Part shown: piece after piece, positions 10,904-21,900 of the stretch
Layout: each line of letters begins with the position of its first letter
Position numbering within the stretch: position 1 is the stretch's first letter
Assembly (NCBI GenBank): GCA_004764695.1
Contig: SMSO01000031.1
Location: forward strand, 122,600 to 186,599
Direction of reading: 5' to 3'
Origin: Schizochytrium sp. TIO01
Taxonomy: Eukaryota > Sar > Bigyra > Thraustochytrida > Thraustochytriidae
Length of the DNA stretch: 64,000 nucleotides
The notes under the pieces: generated by a model
Databases searched by the model: none
Told to the model about the DNA's origin: nothing
Seen by the model: the letters and a program-made list of their open reading frames with translations, nothing else
Position numbers and translations under genes: made by a program

Positions 10904-10929
10904 GTATTGTATTGTATTGTATTGTATTG
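10904..10929. repeat. (GTATT)5 microsatellite
   Basis: Five tandem GTATT copies, shortly after the telomere-like tract. Confidence 0.95.
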
Positions 10930-11887
10930 GCATAATACATTCATCCTGCCTGTATCCAGACCCGAAACCCAATAACTCATATATCATCCTCTTTCTCTTT
11001 CTCCTGAGTTCGCCATCCTTGCCAGACTACCTCTGCACGCTTTACAGCACAAGCTACTCTGCAATAGCCTTCATCACGAGAAAGAGGCATCATGGTACCA
11101 AGTCCATCTTATCTATCATACACTGTGAAAAATGCACAACATCGAACTCCGCATAAAGAATCCCGGCAAAGCAACTTGGGCAGTACAAAGACACACAACC
11201 ACGACGAATCGTGGCCGGAAACGTTAAGCAAAACAAGCGTTCACTTTTGCAAAATGCAGAGTTGACATTTCTGGCTAGAATTCATGCTCTCAATAAACAT
11301 ATAGAATCCCAACCGGGTTGCCTCTTTGAACCTCGCCAAGACAAACTTATTGGGATTGTTATGCCGAGGTAGGTATAAGTAGGTATGGACTTAGGGTTAG
11401 AGGATTTGGCCAGGTAGATAGGTATAGGTATAGATAATGAATATAGGTACCTACCTGCTAGCAGTTCATTGTACTTATATTTGGGTTGATATTCTCAGCC
11501 GAATTTCTGCATGGAATTTTGAATTTCCGCTTTCAGAACTGCAAAAGCTGTCTCACGCTGTGAGACACCGTGAAGGGGCCGCGAGGCAGTGCAGACGTGG
11601 GAAGAAGGATACCGGTGGAAGCGGGGCCTGGGTGACTGGAGAAAACTCTCAAAGTCAGCAACTTGCAGGAATTCCTCATCGCTGTTGTTCACTTCGTCTT
11701 CAGAAGTCTTGATTGACAAGGTCAAGATTGTCAACAACTTGAACCAGGCTTCAGGTCAGACTGACTTTGGAATCTACGCGTCGAGAAGATCGTGAACGAA
11801 TTGAGGAGTTTACATCCATAGAAAGCTTCGCTACAAGGCAATTTGTATAGTGTAAGGAGCAGCAGCTTTCTCGGTGGTTGGTTAGTT

Positions 11888-13801
11888 ATGGGCAACACAG
11901 CCTTCAGCGGACTCCCGCCTCCTGAGCCGACGGGTCCATCATGGGTCTTTGAAGATGAGCATTTGCAGGCTGCAGATGAAGAACTTTACACACCATCAGC
12001 ATGTGTACATGAGACGGCTGATGTAAAAGGGAATTCCACATCTAGCATGACCCATGCAGGTATCTCTCCAGCAGAAACAATGGCTTCGCAAACTCAACCT
12101 GACGGCTATATCTTTAATGTTGGAAATTATCGACGATCAGATATTATCACGCGTAAGCCAGAAACTGCGGAGTGGTTCCACAGGGGCATGAATTGGATGT
12201 TTGGCTTCCATCACGAGCACGCTATCTCTTGCTTTCGCAAGAGTCTGCAAATCGAGCCTGATTTTTGTATGGCTTGGTGGGCCATTGCACTATGCCATGG
12301 ACCGAATTATAACGTTCACCAAAACAATGGATATTTCGAACTCAGCAAACAGGAGGATGGATTTCCCTCTCAAAAACGAGCCTACGAGGCAATCATAAAG
12401 GCTCATGAGTTTAGACGCAACGCTAATCGTGAGGGACGCGCTCTTATTGAGGCCCTTCGAATCCGATGCATCTGGCCAGCGAGTGATTTTGCACCACTTC
12501 TTCTCGAACCGTATAGTCAAGCCATGCGCCTGGTTTTTCACGATTACCGCAACGATGCCGAGGTTGCCTGTCTCTTCGTTGACTCGCTTATGCAGCTGTC
12601 GCCATGGCAGCTTTATGACCGTCATACTGGACAGCAGGCTCCACAAACTAGCGAAATCAACGATATCCTTCTTGGAGCACTTGATCAATTTCCACGTCAT
12701 CCAGGTATTCTTCATTTATACATCCACCTCAAGGAAATGAGTCCTGACCCAGAGGTCGCACTCCCCATGACAAATATTTTACGAGACCCCAACGAAGTTC
12801 CTGATTTGGGTCATCTTAAGCACATGCCCACTCATATTGATATGCTAGTGGGTCACTATTTGGAAGCTGTACAGGCCAGCGAACACGCGGTACGTGCCAA
12901 CCTTCGTTACATCAAGTATGCACATGAAGTTGGCGAAGACTACTTCTTGTATATTGGTTATGTAGCCCACGATTTTCACATGTATGTTTATGCGGCGATG
13001 ATGGCTGGCATGGAGGAAGTTTCTCGCAAGCAAGCCTTAGCCCTGCGTGGCTTTATTGAGGACTCTGTGAGTATTCACCGAACGCGAGCGGTTGACCTTG
13101 ATCTCTTTCACGCAGTCTTCTTCCATGTTCTCATCCGCTTTGGTGCTTGGGAGGAAATCCTGCAGCAGGACTTTCATCCCGACGTAGAAGCCTTTTGTGC
13201 AAGCAATACAACCTTACGCTATGCTCGAGGGCTTGCTTTCGCAGCTCTTGGAAAATGCCAAAATGCTCGGGATGAGCAATCCATTTTTGAAAAGATGAGA
13301 CCTGTTGAATCAGTACGTGTCCGTGTTCTTCACAACAACAAATCAGAGCACCTTTTAGCGGTTAACTCCGCCATGCTAGAAGGTGAAATTTTATATCGCG
13401 AGGAGAAGTTTGAAAGCGCTTTTTCTCACCTTCGTCGGGCAGCTCACTTGGAAGAGTCGCTTGCCTACGACGAACCGTGGGGACAAATGCAGCCTATCCG
13501 TCATGCCCTTGGCGCGCTTTTACTTGAGCAAAATCGCATCCAGGAGGCCGAAGAGGTCTATCGGGCAGACCTCGCCAGGTATCCTAACAATATTTGGGCT
13601 CTCACAGGTCTTCGGGACTGCTTGCGTAAACAAGTTAGTAAGTCGTCTGGTCAACTTAATCAAGAAATTGAGTCTATTGAAGCTGCTTTAGAAGAGGGTT
13701 TAAAAACTGCTGACGTGAAAGTCGCTCATAGTTGTGCTTGTGCAGGCCGCTCATCTTGCTCAAGTAGCTCATCTTGCCACGCGCCCAAATCCTCAATTTA
13801 A
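11888..13801 (+). CDS. Tetratricopeptide-repeat protein
   Basis: 637 residues from the ATG at 11888; the frame is open further upstream but only from a TTG. After about 95 polar residues there is a conserved-looking block, AEWFHRGMNWMFGFHHEHAI, followed by SCFRKSLQIEPDFCMAWWAI, a helix-turn-helix pair typical of TPRs where repeated units are processed as a sequence. Further TPR-like pairs occur around residues 170-215, 370-430 and 500-570, with FESAFSHLRRAAHLEESLAY and LLEQNRIQEAEEVYRADLAR as the clearest. The C-terminus is Cys/Ser rich. Similar all-helical TPR proteins occur widely in bacteria and protists without known function. It is a predicted protein-interaction scaffold, soluble, without signal peptide. 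Single exon, not clustered with related genes. Confidence 0.75.
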   Translation: MGNTAFSGLPPPEPTGPSWVFEDEHLQAADEELYTPSACVHETADVKGNSTSSMTHAGISPAETMASQTQPDGYIFNVGNYRRSDIITRKPETAEWFHRGMNWMFGFHHEHAISCFRKSLQIEPDFCMAWWAIALCHGPNYNVHQNNGYFELSKQEDGFPSQKRAYEAIIKAHEFRRNANREGRALIEALRIRCIWPASDFAPLLLEPYSQAMRLVFHDYRNDAEVACLFVDSLMQLSPWQLYDRHTGQQAPQTSEINDILLGALDQFPRHPGILHLYIHLKEMSPDPEVALPMTNILRDPNEVPDLGHLKHMPTHIDMLVGHYLEAVQASEHAVRANLRYIKYAHEVGEDYFLYIGYVAHDFHMYVYAAMMAGMEEVSRKQALALRGFIEDSVSIHRTRAVDLDLFHAVFFHVLIRFGAWEEILQQDFHPDVEAFCASNTTLRYARGLAFAALGKCQNARDEQSIFEKMRPVESVRVRVLHNNKSEHLLAVNSAMLEGEILYREEKFESAFSHLRRAAHLEESLAYDEPWGQMQPIRHALGALLLEQNRIQEAEEVYRADLARYPNNIWALTGLRDCLRKQVSKSSGQLNQEIESIEAALEEGLKTADVKVAHSCACAGRSSCSSSSSCHAPKSSI

Positions 13802-14392
13802 TAATAAGAAACATTTTTCTTTTCTTTTTAACTAAGATAAAGTCAGTTCTTCTTACTGTAACTCATCACCTTGTCTTTTCTACGGATGCACTGGCTTAAA
13901 TGCACCTGCTACACAATAACGAAATGTATGCTTATTTCGTATCGAGTTCGACCCGCAGCTCTGTTTCGCTACCACTTATGCTATGCAATCCGAATGCTTT
14001 TGTTTGAGTCTGTCTTGCATATCTCAAAAGTAAGACGAAGTAGCGTAGGGAAATCTGCCCCAGCACTGCCCAGATTGGACCCATCAGCATCGTAACTGTC
14101 TAGCACTCCTCACATAACAATACAGAATCTCTTTTCCCCAACATGTTTTCAACACGCACATTCAATATCATCCTCATAGTATTCTTCGAAGCAGATGCAG
14201 CGACTTGCCACTTTCAGCCACAGTCGTCAGTCCTTGTAGTCGGGAAGTGTTATCATGTGCCGCACGTGAAAACCAAACTATGAAGACTCTCACAGTTATC
14301 AGGAGAGAAACTCGGCGAAAGACCTAGGAGTTGATAGTAATGGAACTATTGGCGTTTCGCGCACCGTGCACATTCTAAAAATTAGTAAATAA
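13802..14392. other. Intergenic, nothing recognised
   Basis: Ends, leader and promoter sequence between two same-strand genes. No repeats or conserved RNA seen. Confidence 0.5.
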
Positions 14393-17300
14393 ATGTGTGA
14401 ACAAAACCAAGAAGCAAACGCAAGCATTGCACTCAAGGTTGAGAAAGCCTGCGGACAACGATCCGCTATGGTGGTGCACGGCGTGCCTGACCTCGTGCGC
14501 GGGCAGGCGCGCCGCTGCTCGTGCGTGGTGCCGAATGTGTTCGTGCACAGCGCGGCTTCAAGTGGCCTTGACGAACGTGACGTAGAGGTTCAGAATGATG
14601 AACAACCTGGGGAAGTCGACGCAGGCCTACGCGAGGAGCAACAAAAAAACAGTAAATTTGCAGACCATTGGCAGAAAAAGACTCCTGTCAGCGCGGACTC
14701 GAGATCCTTCAAACTGGGAATGGAAATGTTTGCAAGAAGACCTCAAGAGGCTGTGCATTACTGGGCCGAGACTGGTGTCTTGGGAGTTGAGAACCCTTGT
14801 GATGCAGCAATTGCAAAATTTCTTTATGAACACCGTGAACTTGACCGAGCAGCGCTTTGGGAGTTTCTGGCGCCTTCAAAGCCGGTCCTTGAAGCATTTG
14901 TACGTCTTTTTGATATTCGGGACCGACCTCTTGACGAAGCCATGCGCGAGGTGTTTGGCACGATGGGATTATTTGCACATCGCAGAGATGGCGCTGCCGA
15001 TGAGCTCGGTATCGGTTCACCAGGGGTCAGTGGAAGCTCGTGGGGTCATCGCGCCGGGCCAAAGTCTATCGGATCCCTTTCTAAGAGATCGTCACAGCAA
15101 TCCAAACGCACGAACAGACGATTCTCGGTTAGCCTATCCCGCCGCGCATCCTTTTCTACCTGCTCGCGAAGCTTGGACGATGCCACGAGCACCGCATTTG
15201 GCTCTGAAAATGGAAATTCTATGGACGGAGACTTTGACTTTGACGGGGAAGATACGTGGCGAACTCCTGACCGAACCCTGCAAGAAAATCGTCGTGTTGC
15301 CTTTCGCGTCTTCTCAAATTGGTATTGGGCTTTGAACGAAGATATCATCAGCGCTTGGTACATGGATGCAAATGTCATCTTTGCTGTAGTCCTGCAGCTC
15401 GCAAGTGTTAGTGAGAGTCGCATCGCTCATGTGGATCGTCGCCGGGCCACACGAGGCCACGCTACACATGATGCAGACCTAGAGGCTGCTGGTCTAGATT
15501 TTATAGAGACATGCCAAAACATCATGATGTCCCTTGGGGCGCCTCGTCTCAGAGAAGAAATGTTGTGGTCCATCTTTGAGCGTGTCTATACCCAGCCTTT
15601 CACTCCCCTACCCTGTATCTCATATACATTACATGATTCACTACCGTCTTCGCCCAGGGCTTCTGTTGACGAAGGCCCTGACGAACCTGATAATCCATCC
15701 ACAGGCGCATGCAAAGGCTATCTTTGGTTACCTGCACTCAATTTCTTGCCGAACCCGTCAACCCGGCGCTGGGTTGTGCTTGTTGACTGGGTTCTTTACG
15801 TGTATAGCACTACTAGTGAACCAAAAGAGCTATTATTCATTGCACCTCTTAATAACGTTGAGCCGGAATTGTTCCTCCCTAGTGGCGTGAGTTTAAATGG
15901 TACCATTAAACTTGCTCTCGCAAAAGGAATTAAGGAGGAGGCAGCAGCGGCCTCTACAACACAGACTTCTCGTCGCAAAAAAACGCATAATTGGCTTTCG
16001 AAAATGCGTCTTCCACTAAATAGTAGCAAACGCAACATGCAAAAGGATCGCGAGCGAGCCTGTCAACTGGATGGACCAACGCTCATGTCTCCATCACATG
16101 CCCCCTTTTCTAAAGCACATGGTCCCACAACTAAATCGACTTCATCAGGCTCTCCAACGACGTCTTCGAATAGAAAAGCAGCAGCGCCGGTCATGATGCA
16201 CGAGCTAAAGCTTGAAGCAGCTACTCCCTCTGATGCACAACGCTGGTTAGATGCTTTTCGTGGGGGGCTACATTCCTCAACTGGTGCTCAAAGTGCAGAG
16301 TTCGCTGCTAACATGGAGCGGTATTGCCAAGAAGATGCCGCAGCAGCTGCTGGGGCTTCCAAGTCTACTTCCCCAGCCAAAACAAAGATTCTTCACGAGC
16401 TGGAATGGGCAAAGAGACGCGGGGATTTGGTGCAAGGAAAGTTGTGGATAAAAAAGCCCGCATTTAAAAACAAAGAAGTAGCTCAAGGTAAAGAGCTCAA
16501 GGCACTAGATGAGCTATACACTTCCAGATTTACTGAACGGTATTGCTCGCTGTTAGGTAATCAATTTGTGGTGTCCCACGATGCAACCGCGCTTGACCAC
16601 CATGGTGTTATTGACCTTAGTAAATTACGTATGCTAGTGCCTACCAACAATAAGTGGGCAAAAGAAAAAGAACTGTTTCCCTTCGAGCTTGTGGATAGTA
16701 ACCTCCATGTCTTGTGCGCTTGCGCCGCAAGTTCACTGAAAGACTATGTGCTTTGGTTTAATGCGTTTACTCCACTTCTCCCATCCAAAGGTCGAGCAAA
16801 GCAGAACCCACAAGAGAACGATGCTGCGGTGGGTAAAGAACCAAGACAAAGTTACCAAGACAATGCAGTTGCTGTGCTATTGGATGAAACAGGGAATAGG
16901 AACATTATTACTCAAGACGTAGATTATTTGGACCAGAATTCTGATCAAGATGAACAAGACTCGGTTTATAGCGGGCTAAGTAGCAATAATGAGGAAGAAG
17001 AAGACAATGACCAACACGGATATCAACATGATCAAGCTAAAGACTGTGTTGTACCCCAAGATTTCCTTGCGTCTGACGAACCACCCGCCCCAGCACGCCC
17101 CAGTGCAAGAGCTCCATCCCCACGTGATCCTCCCATGCACTCCTCGTATCCTCGCGAAGCGCAAACTTCCTCACATTCTCGCACTTCCATGTCTCTTCGG
17201 GACGGTGCTGCTGCGTACTTTCATCAGGAAGAAGAGGAAATGAAAGAAGTTGATGACTTAAACTCATCGAAAGAAAGCCAAGCACCGTCACGGGTAGCGC

Positions 17301-18076
17301 AAATGTCAACACGCTCATTACAGCAAACCACATATCAATCACTGTATCAAGAACAACCCCAACAAGAAACGCAGTCTTCCCAATGCGCTGCAGACGAAGT
17401 GATAGGAACGAATGATAGTGAATCTGTTGTCTCAGAAGTTGACTCTGGCAGTAACGGATTAGCTAGTCTTCCGCAAACAATTGATGACATAACATCTGCG
17501 TATGCAAATATAATTGGCAAGGCTACGGCTCTCTTGAATCGTGAGATCGAAAGTTCTCAGGATTATACCTCAGTCTCTTTCACCGCACCGTTACCTTCTC
17601 TAAACCCTGATTTGTACCCTGACGATGCCTTTTCTGAAGACACGAGAACTCCTGATAATAGAGATGCCTACTTTCCTTCAGAAACACCCCCGTTTTCGGA
17701 ACAAGCATCGTTTGATTCTCTTCCTAAACAAGAAAAGAAACGGCGTCGAGAAAACACTCCCCAGGCTATGCTCAATGGATCATCGTTTGCATCCGTTGCC
17801 TCTTCAGCTACCTTTGCATCAAGCAAAACTGCTCCGTCTTCTTTGGGAACTTCTCAGAGAACTGTGTACAATGTTGACGAGGTTCCCACCTCACCTACTG
17901 AATATTCGTATTACTTGCCAAGATACGGTACTCCTCAAACGGAAGACGACTCAAGTTCGCTACAATCATCATATTTAAGATACCCAGACCCATCACTACA
18001 AGAATATGACTCTGGATATAATTCTCGCCCCCCTATGCGTGCAACACCACCTGCGCCACCATACAGTTATCGCTAG
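14393..18076 (+). CDS. Degenerate Sec7-like domain protein with two PH domains
   Basis: 1227 residues, single exon. Residues about 105-200 match the first half of a Sec7 domain (ARF-GEF): VHYWAETGVLG, AIAKFLYEHRELDRAALWEF and VLEAFVRLFDIRDRPLDEAM correspond in order to the Sec7 helices. Then about 100 Ser/Arg-rich residues replace the region that normally carries the FRLPGEAQKIDR block with the catalytic Glu. The second half resumes at about 303-405, ending FIETCQ..GAPRLREEMLWSIF, the usual Sec7 tail. A PH domain starts at CKGYLWLP (439) and is split by a basic low-complexity insert, closing at about 625; a second spans about 678-796. The last 430 residues are Ser/Gln/Asp rich and look disordered. 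A membrane-binding, probably non-catalytic relative of cytohesin/BRAG-type GEFs is inferred. Confidence 0.7.
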   Translation: MCEQNQEANASIALKVEKACGQRSAMVVHGVPDLVRGQARRCSCVVPNVFVHSAASSGLDERDVEVQNDEQPGEVDAGLREEQQKNSKFADHWQKKTPVSADSRSFKLGMEMFARRPQEAVHYWAETGVLGVENPCDAAIAKFLYEHRELDRAALWEFLAPSKPVLEAFVRLFDIRDRPLDEAMREVFGTMGLFAHRRDGAADELGIGSPGVSGSSWGHRAGPKSIGSLSKRSSQQSKRTNRRFSVSLSRRASFSTCSRSLDDATSTAFGSENGNSMDGDFDFDGEDTWRTPDRTLQENRRVAFRVFSNWYWALNEDIISAWYMDANVIFAVVLQLASVSESRIAHVDRRRATRGHATHDADLEAAGLDFIETCQNIMMSLGAPRLREEMLWSIFERVYTQPFTPLPCISYTLHDSLPSSPRASVDEGPDEPDNPSTGACKGYLWLPALNFLPNPSTRRWVVLVDWVLYVYSTTSEPKELLFIAPLNNVEPELFLPSGVSLNGTIKLALAKGIKEEAAAASTTQTSRRKKTHNWLSKMRLPLNSSKRNMQKDRERACQLDGPTLMSPSHAPFSKAHGPTTKSTSSGSPTTSSNRKAAAPVMMHELKLEAATPSDAQRWLDAFRGGLHSSTGAQSAEFAANMERYCQEDAAAAAGASKSTSPAKTKILHELEWAKRRGDLVQGKLWIKKPAFKNKEVAQGKELKALDELYTSRFTERYCSLLGNQFVVSHDATALDHHGVIDLSKLRMLVPTNNKWAKEKELFPFELVDSNLHVLCACAASSLKDYVLWFNAFTPLLPSKGRAKQNPQENDAAVGKEPRQSYQDNAVAVLLDETGNRNIITQDVDYLDQNSDQDEQDSVYSGLSSNNEEEEDNDQHGYQHDQAKDCVVPQDFLASDEPPAPARPSARAPSPRDPPMHSSYPREAQTSSHSRTSMSLRDGAAAYFHQEEEEMKEVDDLNSSKESQAPSRVAQMSTRSLQQTTYQSLYQEQPQQETQSSQCAADEVIGTNDSESVVSEVDSGSNGLASLPQTIDDITSAYANIIGKATALLNREIESSQDYTSVSFTAPLPSLNPDLYPDDAFSEDTRTPDNRDAYFPSETPPFSEQASFDSLPKQEKKRRRENTPQAMLNGSSFASVASSATFASSKTAPSSLGTSQRTVYNVDEVPTSPTEYSYYLPRYGTPQTEDDSSSLQSSYLRYPDPSLQEYDSGYNSRPPMRATPPAPPYSYR

Positions 18077-18989
18077 GTTTTATGCTAATATGCCCTTCCC
18101 GCAAGAACGAATGGCAAACCTGCATCTGTATATTTCCGATCAAAGGTTCTAGCAGTATTAGTCTTTCTTGCAAACGATTCGGTTTGCCTCCCTAAACTTT
18201 GACGGATTAACAGCACACCAACGATTTTTTGATAAAACATGAAGCAACTTTCACTGAGTTTCTGTTGTAAAAGGCGTGCCATGACCCTCCTGCTCTCAGA
18301 TTCTACATAACTCAAAGGAGAATATTAAGTCCAACCAGTAGCTGCTCCCGCTTCTATGAGAAGAAATAACAAGTAGCAATAGTGAAGGAGGCACAAGCCA
18401 AAAAAACTAATATTATTCAGACAAGGAAAAGCCATCTCAGAACATGTCAAGTTCCTCCCTTATGGTAACGATTTTTTCACAACCGCTCTCAGAATTTTAA
18501 AATCATTACCTCAATGTAAATTTCACCCCAACTGAGACTGCTTAATATCTCTGCAAATTCCTTAAGAGCTCAGGTTCTAGTAGCTATTGCTAGAAGGTGG
18601 AAGGAAACAACCATATTCCTATTCCACCATATGTTACCTAATTAAAAAATTTAATTAAAATTTCATTCCCCAAACATAGTAAGTAGTGCTACGATCCTCC
18701 TTTTTCTTTTCTTTTTCTTGTGCATTCCCAACGGTCATTAAAAATTGCACTGCCTAAGAGTGAGCTTTTGGGCTTTAATGACGCCACGTGAAATGAAATG
18801 AATGTTGGACTTGGGCCACTGCAATCAATCTCTTGCAAGAACAGAACTTGCCGAGTGGGGGTTGCTCGGCGGCGTGCGGGCGGGAACTTGGCCTTCTGCC
18901 CGAGGTGGAGAACGAGGCAATTCTAAATACTACTGGCCGAGAAGAAGGCCAGGCCAGAAGAGGTATAGCGTTAAGACGACGGCTCCATA
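18077..18989. other. Intergenic, nothing recognised
   Basis: AT-rich to about 18780, then a more GC-rich leader before the large EF-hand gene. No open frame with family similarity. Confidence 0.5.
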
Positions 18990-21900
18990 ATGAGCCAAAG
19001 GGGAAGCGCACGCAATTCGCTTTCAGAAGGCGATCGTGTGCTGGCACATTTTAGAGGAAACGTGGACGCCAAGGAATATCCTGGAGTGGTGAAGAGAGTC
19101 CATAATAATGGGGCTATCGATGTAGCTTATGATGATGGTGACTTCGACAAAGCACTGCCAGCTTCCGTGGTACGACCTGCAAACCAGGGCAAAACAAGTC
19201 CTCGACGTGCACGCACTCAAAGTCGAGAACCCGACTCATCGTCAGCTGATGATACAACAGGAAATGTATCTCTTGCTAAAGGTGATCGGGTTCTGTGCAG
19301 GTTTCGAGGCAAAGGTGATGAGTACCCGGGTACAATCACACATGTGTACACCCGCACAGGGTCTATTGACGTGGCCTATGACGATGGAGATAAGGACATC
19401 CGCATTCCTATATCTGCTGCTCGTCCTTTAGAACAGCGAGCAAAACCGAGATCAGGGAGATCTCCACGGCAACATGATGGAATTGAGGAGGAGGTACTAA
19501 GTGAAGAAACTAGAGCACCAAAAAGCAGATCGCCACGTCGTAGCAGAACTACTAGCTCTTCACGAGGGCGCTGGAAAGTTGGGACCCCTGTTCTAGCCCG
19601 ATTCCGAGGAAAACCAAATGCGAAAGAATATCCGGGAAAGATTGCAAAAGTACACGGTGATGGAACCCTAGATATTCATTACGATGATGGAGATGTAGAT
19701 CAGCACATGGACCCTCAATTTGTCACAATGAGGAATAGCTCAGATGTGTCACAAAGTGAAGAAGAGGAGGAAGGTGAAGATTCAAACAACGAGGAGAATC
19801 AGAATAGGCACAATCACGCAAACTCTGGTGAAAAGGACAAACCATGCAAGTTAGTAGAGAGACTAGCTCAGGCAATCTTACAATCAGAGACGTTTGCACC
19901 AGGTGCCCAGGTTATTGTGATGCAAGCAGGGCAGTCTCGATCAGGTGGAAGGCGGCGATCTCAATCGGGAGTCATTGACGGTGTAGATAAACGAGGCAGC
20001 TCATTAACAGTGACACTTGAAGATGGAACAACTTTAAACAATGTGCCGACATCAGACGTTCAACTTGATAATGCAAGTGCAGTTTCTTGGCAACGTCTTC
20101 GAACTCTTCTTAAAAATTCTTGTGAGGATGATCGTGGATCTACCTTGCCTCGTACGGGTCTCGTTGCTGCTCTCAGTGATGCGCTAAACATGCGCATCTC
20201 CAAGCGTGAGTCACTCCAGGCCGTAGAATGCTTCCCGAGCTCAGATCGAAATTCAAAAGATTCTATTAATTTGCGTGGATTCCTCGCAGCGATCAAAAAT
20301 GCTCTTGATGATCTTAAAAGGGCAACAGAGCACACTGGCAGAGGAGATGACCGAAGTGAAGAGTCCGAGGTTACCACCCCTGCATCGCCGGCCCTACGAT
20401 ACGCGTTGAGTGCACTCATTTTGCAAGGTACAGACCAAAGTAAAACCTTGAAGAAGCTTCTTGGAAAGCGCTTCACCATTTCCGAGTTCCGAGATATTTT
20501 AGAAAGCATTGGGGCAAAAAAATCTCTCATTAACGCAGCAGGTTTAGCATGGATTCATCAAGGATTAGATGTGCGTGGCGATGGAACTGTGTCTGGTGAA
20601 GACTTTCTGTACTTCGCTAGTTGCATGAATGTAAGAGTAAACCAAAGTAGCTATGAAGCTTTGGATCGAGCGCGAACAAGGTTGCAGGCTAAAAATGGGA
20701 CCGAAAAGATTCTACGTAATCTTTACAAAGAGTTTGAAAGAGCTGACTCAAACAATTCTCAATCACTTGACATCAAAGCGGCGAGAGCAATCTTGCTTAC
20801 GGCAGGAATCGAGAAAAGGGATGTGGAGGGTATTCTTAAAATTGATTTTACCACTGCGAAGGATGTTCTCTCAAAGGCTCAGAAAAAACGTGGAAAAGGA
20901 GGACAATCTTCAGAGGAAGACTCAGACGACTCAAGTGGTTCAGATGACGCCACGGGCACTGCTCAGCTCAACAAAACAAACACACTGCGTGGAAGCAAAA
21001 TGTCAATTAATAACTGGCGTCTCATGAAGAGAAGCGGGCCAAGTACTTTCGATTATAATCCTTTCATTGGAGCCATGGCGGTGCCTGGAATGAGCGAAAC
21101 CCAACTCCAAGCGACTATCCAGCCCATTTTTAAGACGCCTAACTCTTCAGAATGGTTATCAAAGCTCGCTAAAAAGAAAGTATTACCTGAAGCAACTTGT
21201 ATCGAACAGCTGACCAATCGATTTGGTCTGATATGCACTCCTGAGGTACTTTCCCGTTGCGCATATCACGCCAAAGCACTCCAAGCAAAGTCGCAAGATG
21301 GATCACAAATTGATACAGGGATTCTGCGAAAATGGCTTGTAAAAATGGATGTATGCACTGCCAAAAGTGGGCGTGTGAAGAAGTCTGTGCTTGCCCATTA
21401 CCGAAAGTATCTGGGAAACGATGCCAAGAAGATCAATGCGTTGCTTCAGAAATATCGCAAAAATGGGCAAGGCAAAGATGAAGACGAGACGAAAAATAGC
21501 GATAGTGAAAGTGATAGTGATGCAGGCCGTTCTAGCCCAAAGGCATGGCTAGCGCGTGCAGAATTTATGAAAATGGTGGAAACTGAGAAACCAAAAATGA
21601 TGAAGGAGCCCGCGCTTGTCCGTGGCGGACTTGAACTTTTTGGCATTGGCCCGGAAGGTAGTGTAGATGTACGTTCATTAACACGAGCACTCAGCTCTGG
21701 GGACTCAGGAGAAGAATCAGATGTTTCAGATGATGGTGATAAGAAATCTGAGGAAGATGCAACAAGCAGTGAGGGCGATTCTGAAAGCTCCGAGGACTCT
21801 GGTTCGGATTCAGATACCCAAGGCAGCAGCAAAGGGGAAGTTTTCTTGGCTACACAGGCACGAAAGCACATTCTCAAAGCAACACAGAAAAAGCTGCCAA

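Larger units (their letters stand above)
9149..11887. other. 2.7 kb intergenic region
   Basis: AT-rich over most of its length. The longest open frame (10060-10389, +) starts at TTG and matches nothing I recognise. It contains a telomere-like tract (10838), a GTATT microsatellite (10904) and a degenerate run of GGTA/GGTATA words at about 11369-11453. No tRNA-like cloverleaf was seen. Confidence 0.5.

Noticed and set aside
11843-11887. Upstream extension of the TPR protein
   Set aside because: The extended frame starts at TTG; the first ATG is 11888, and the extension has no conserved content.
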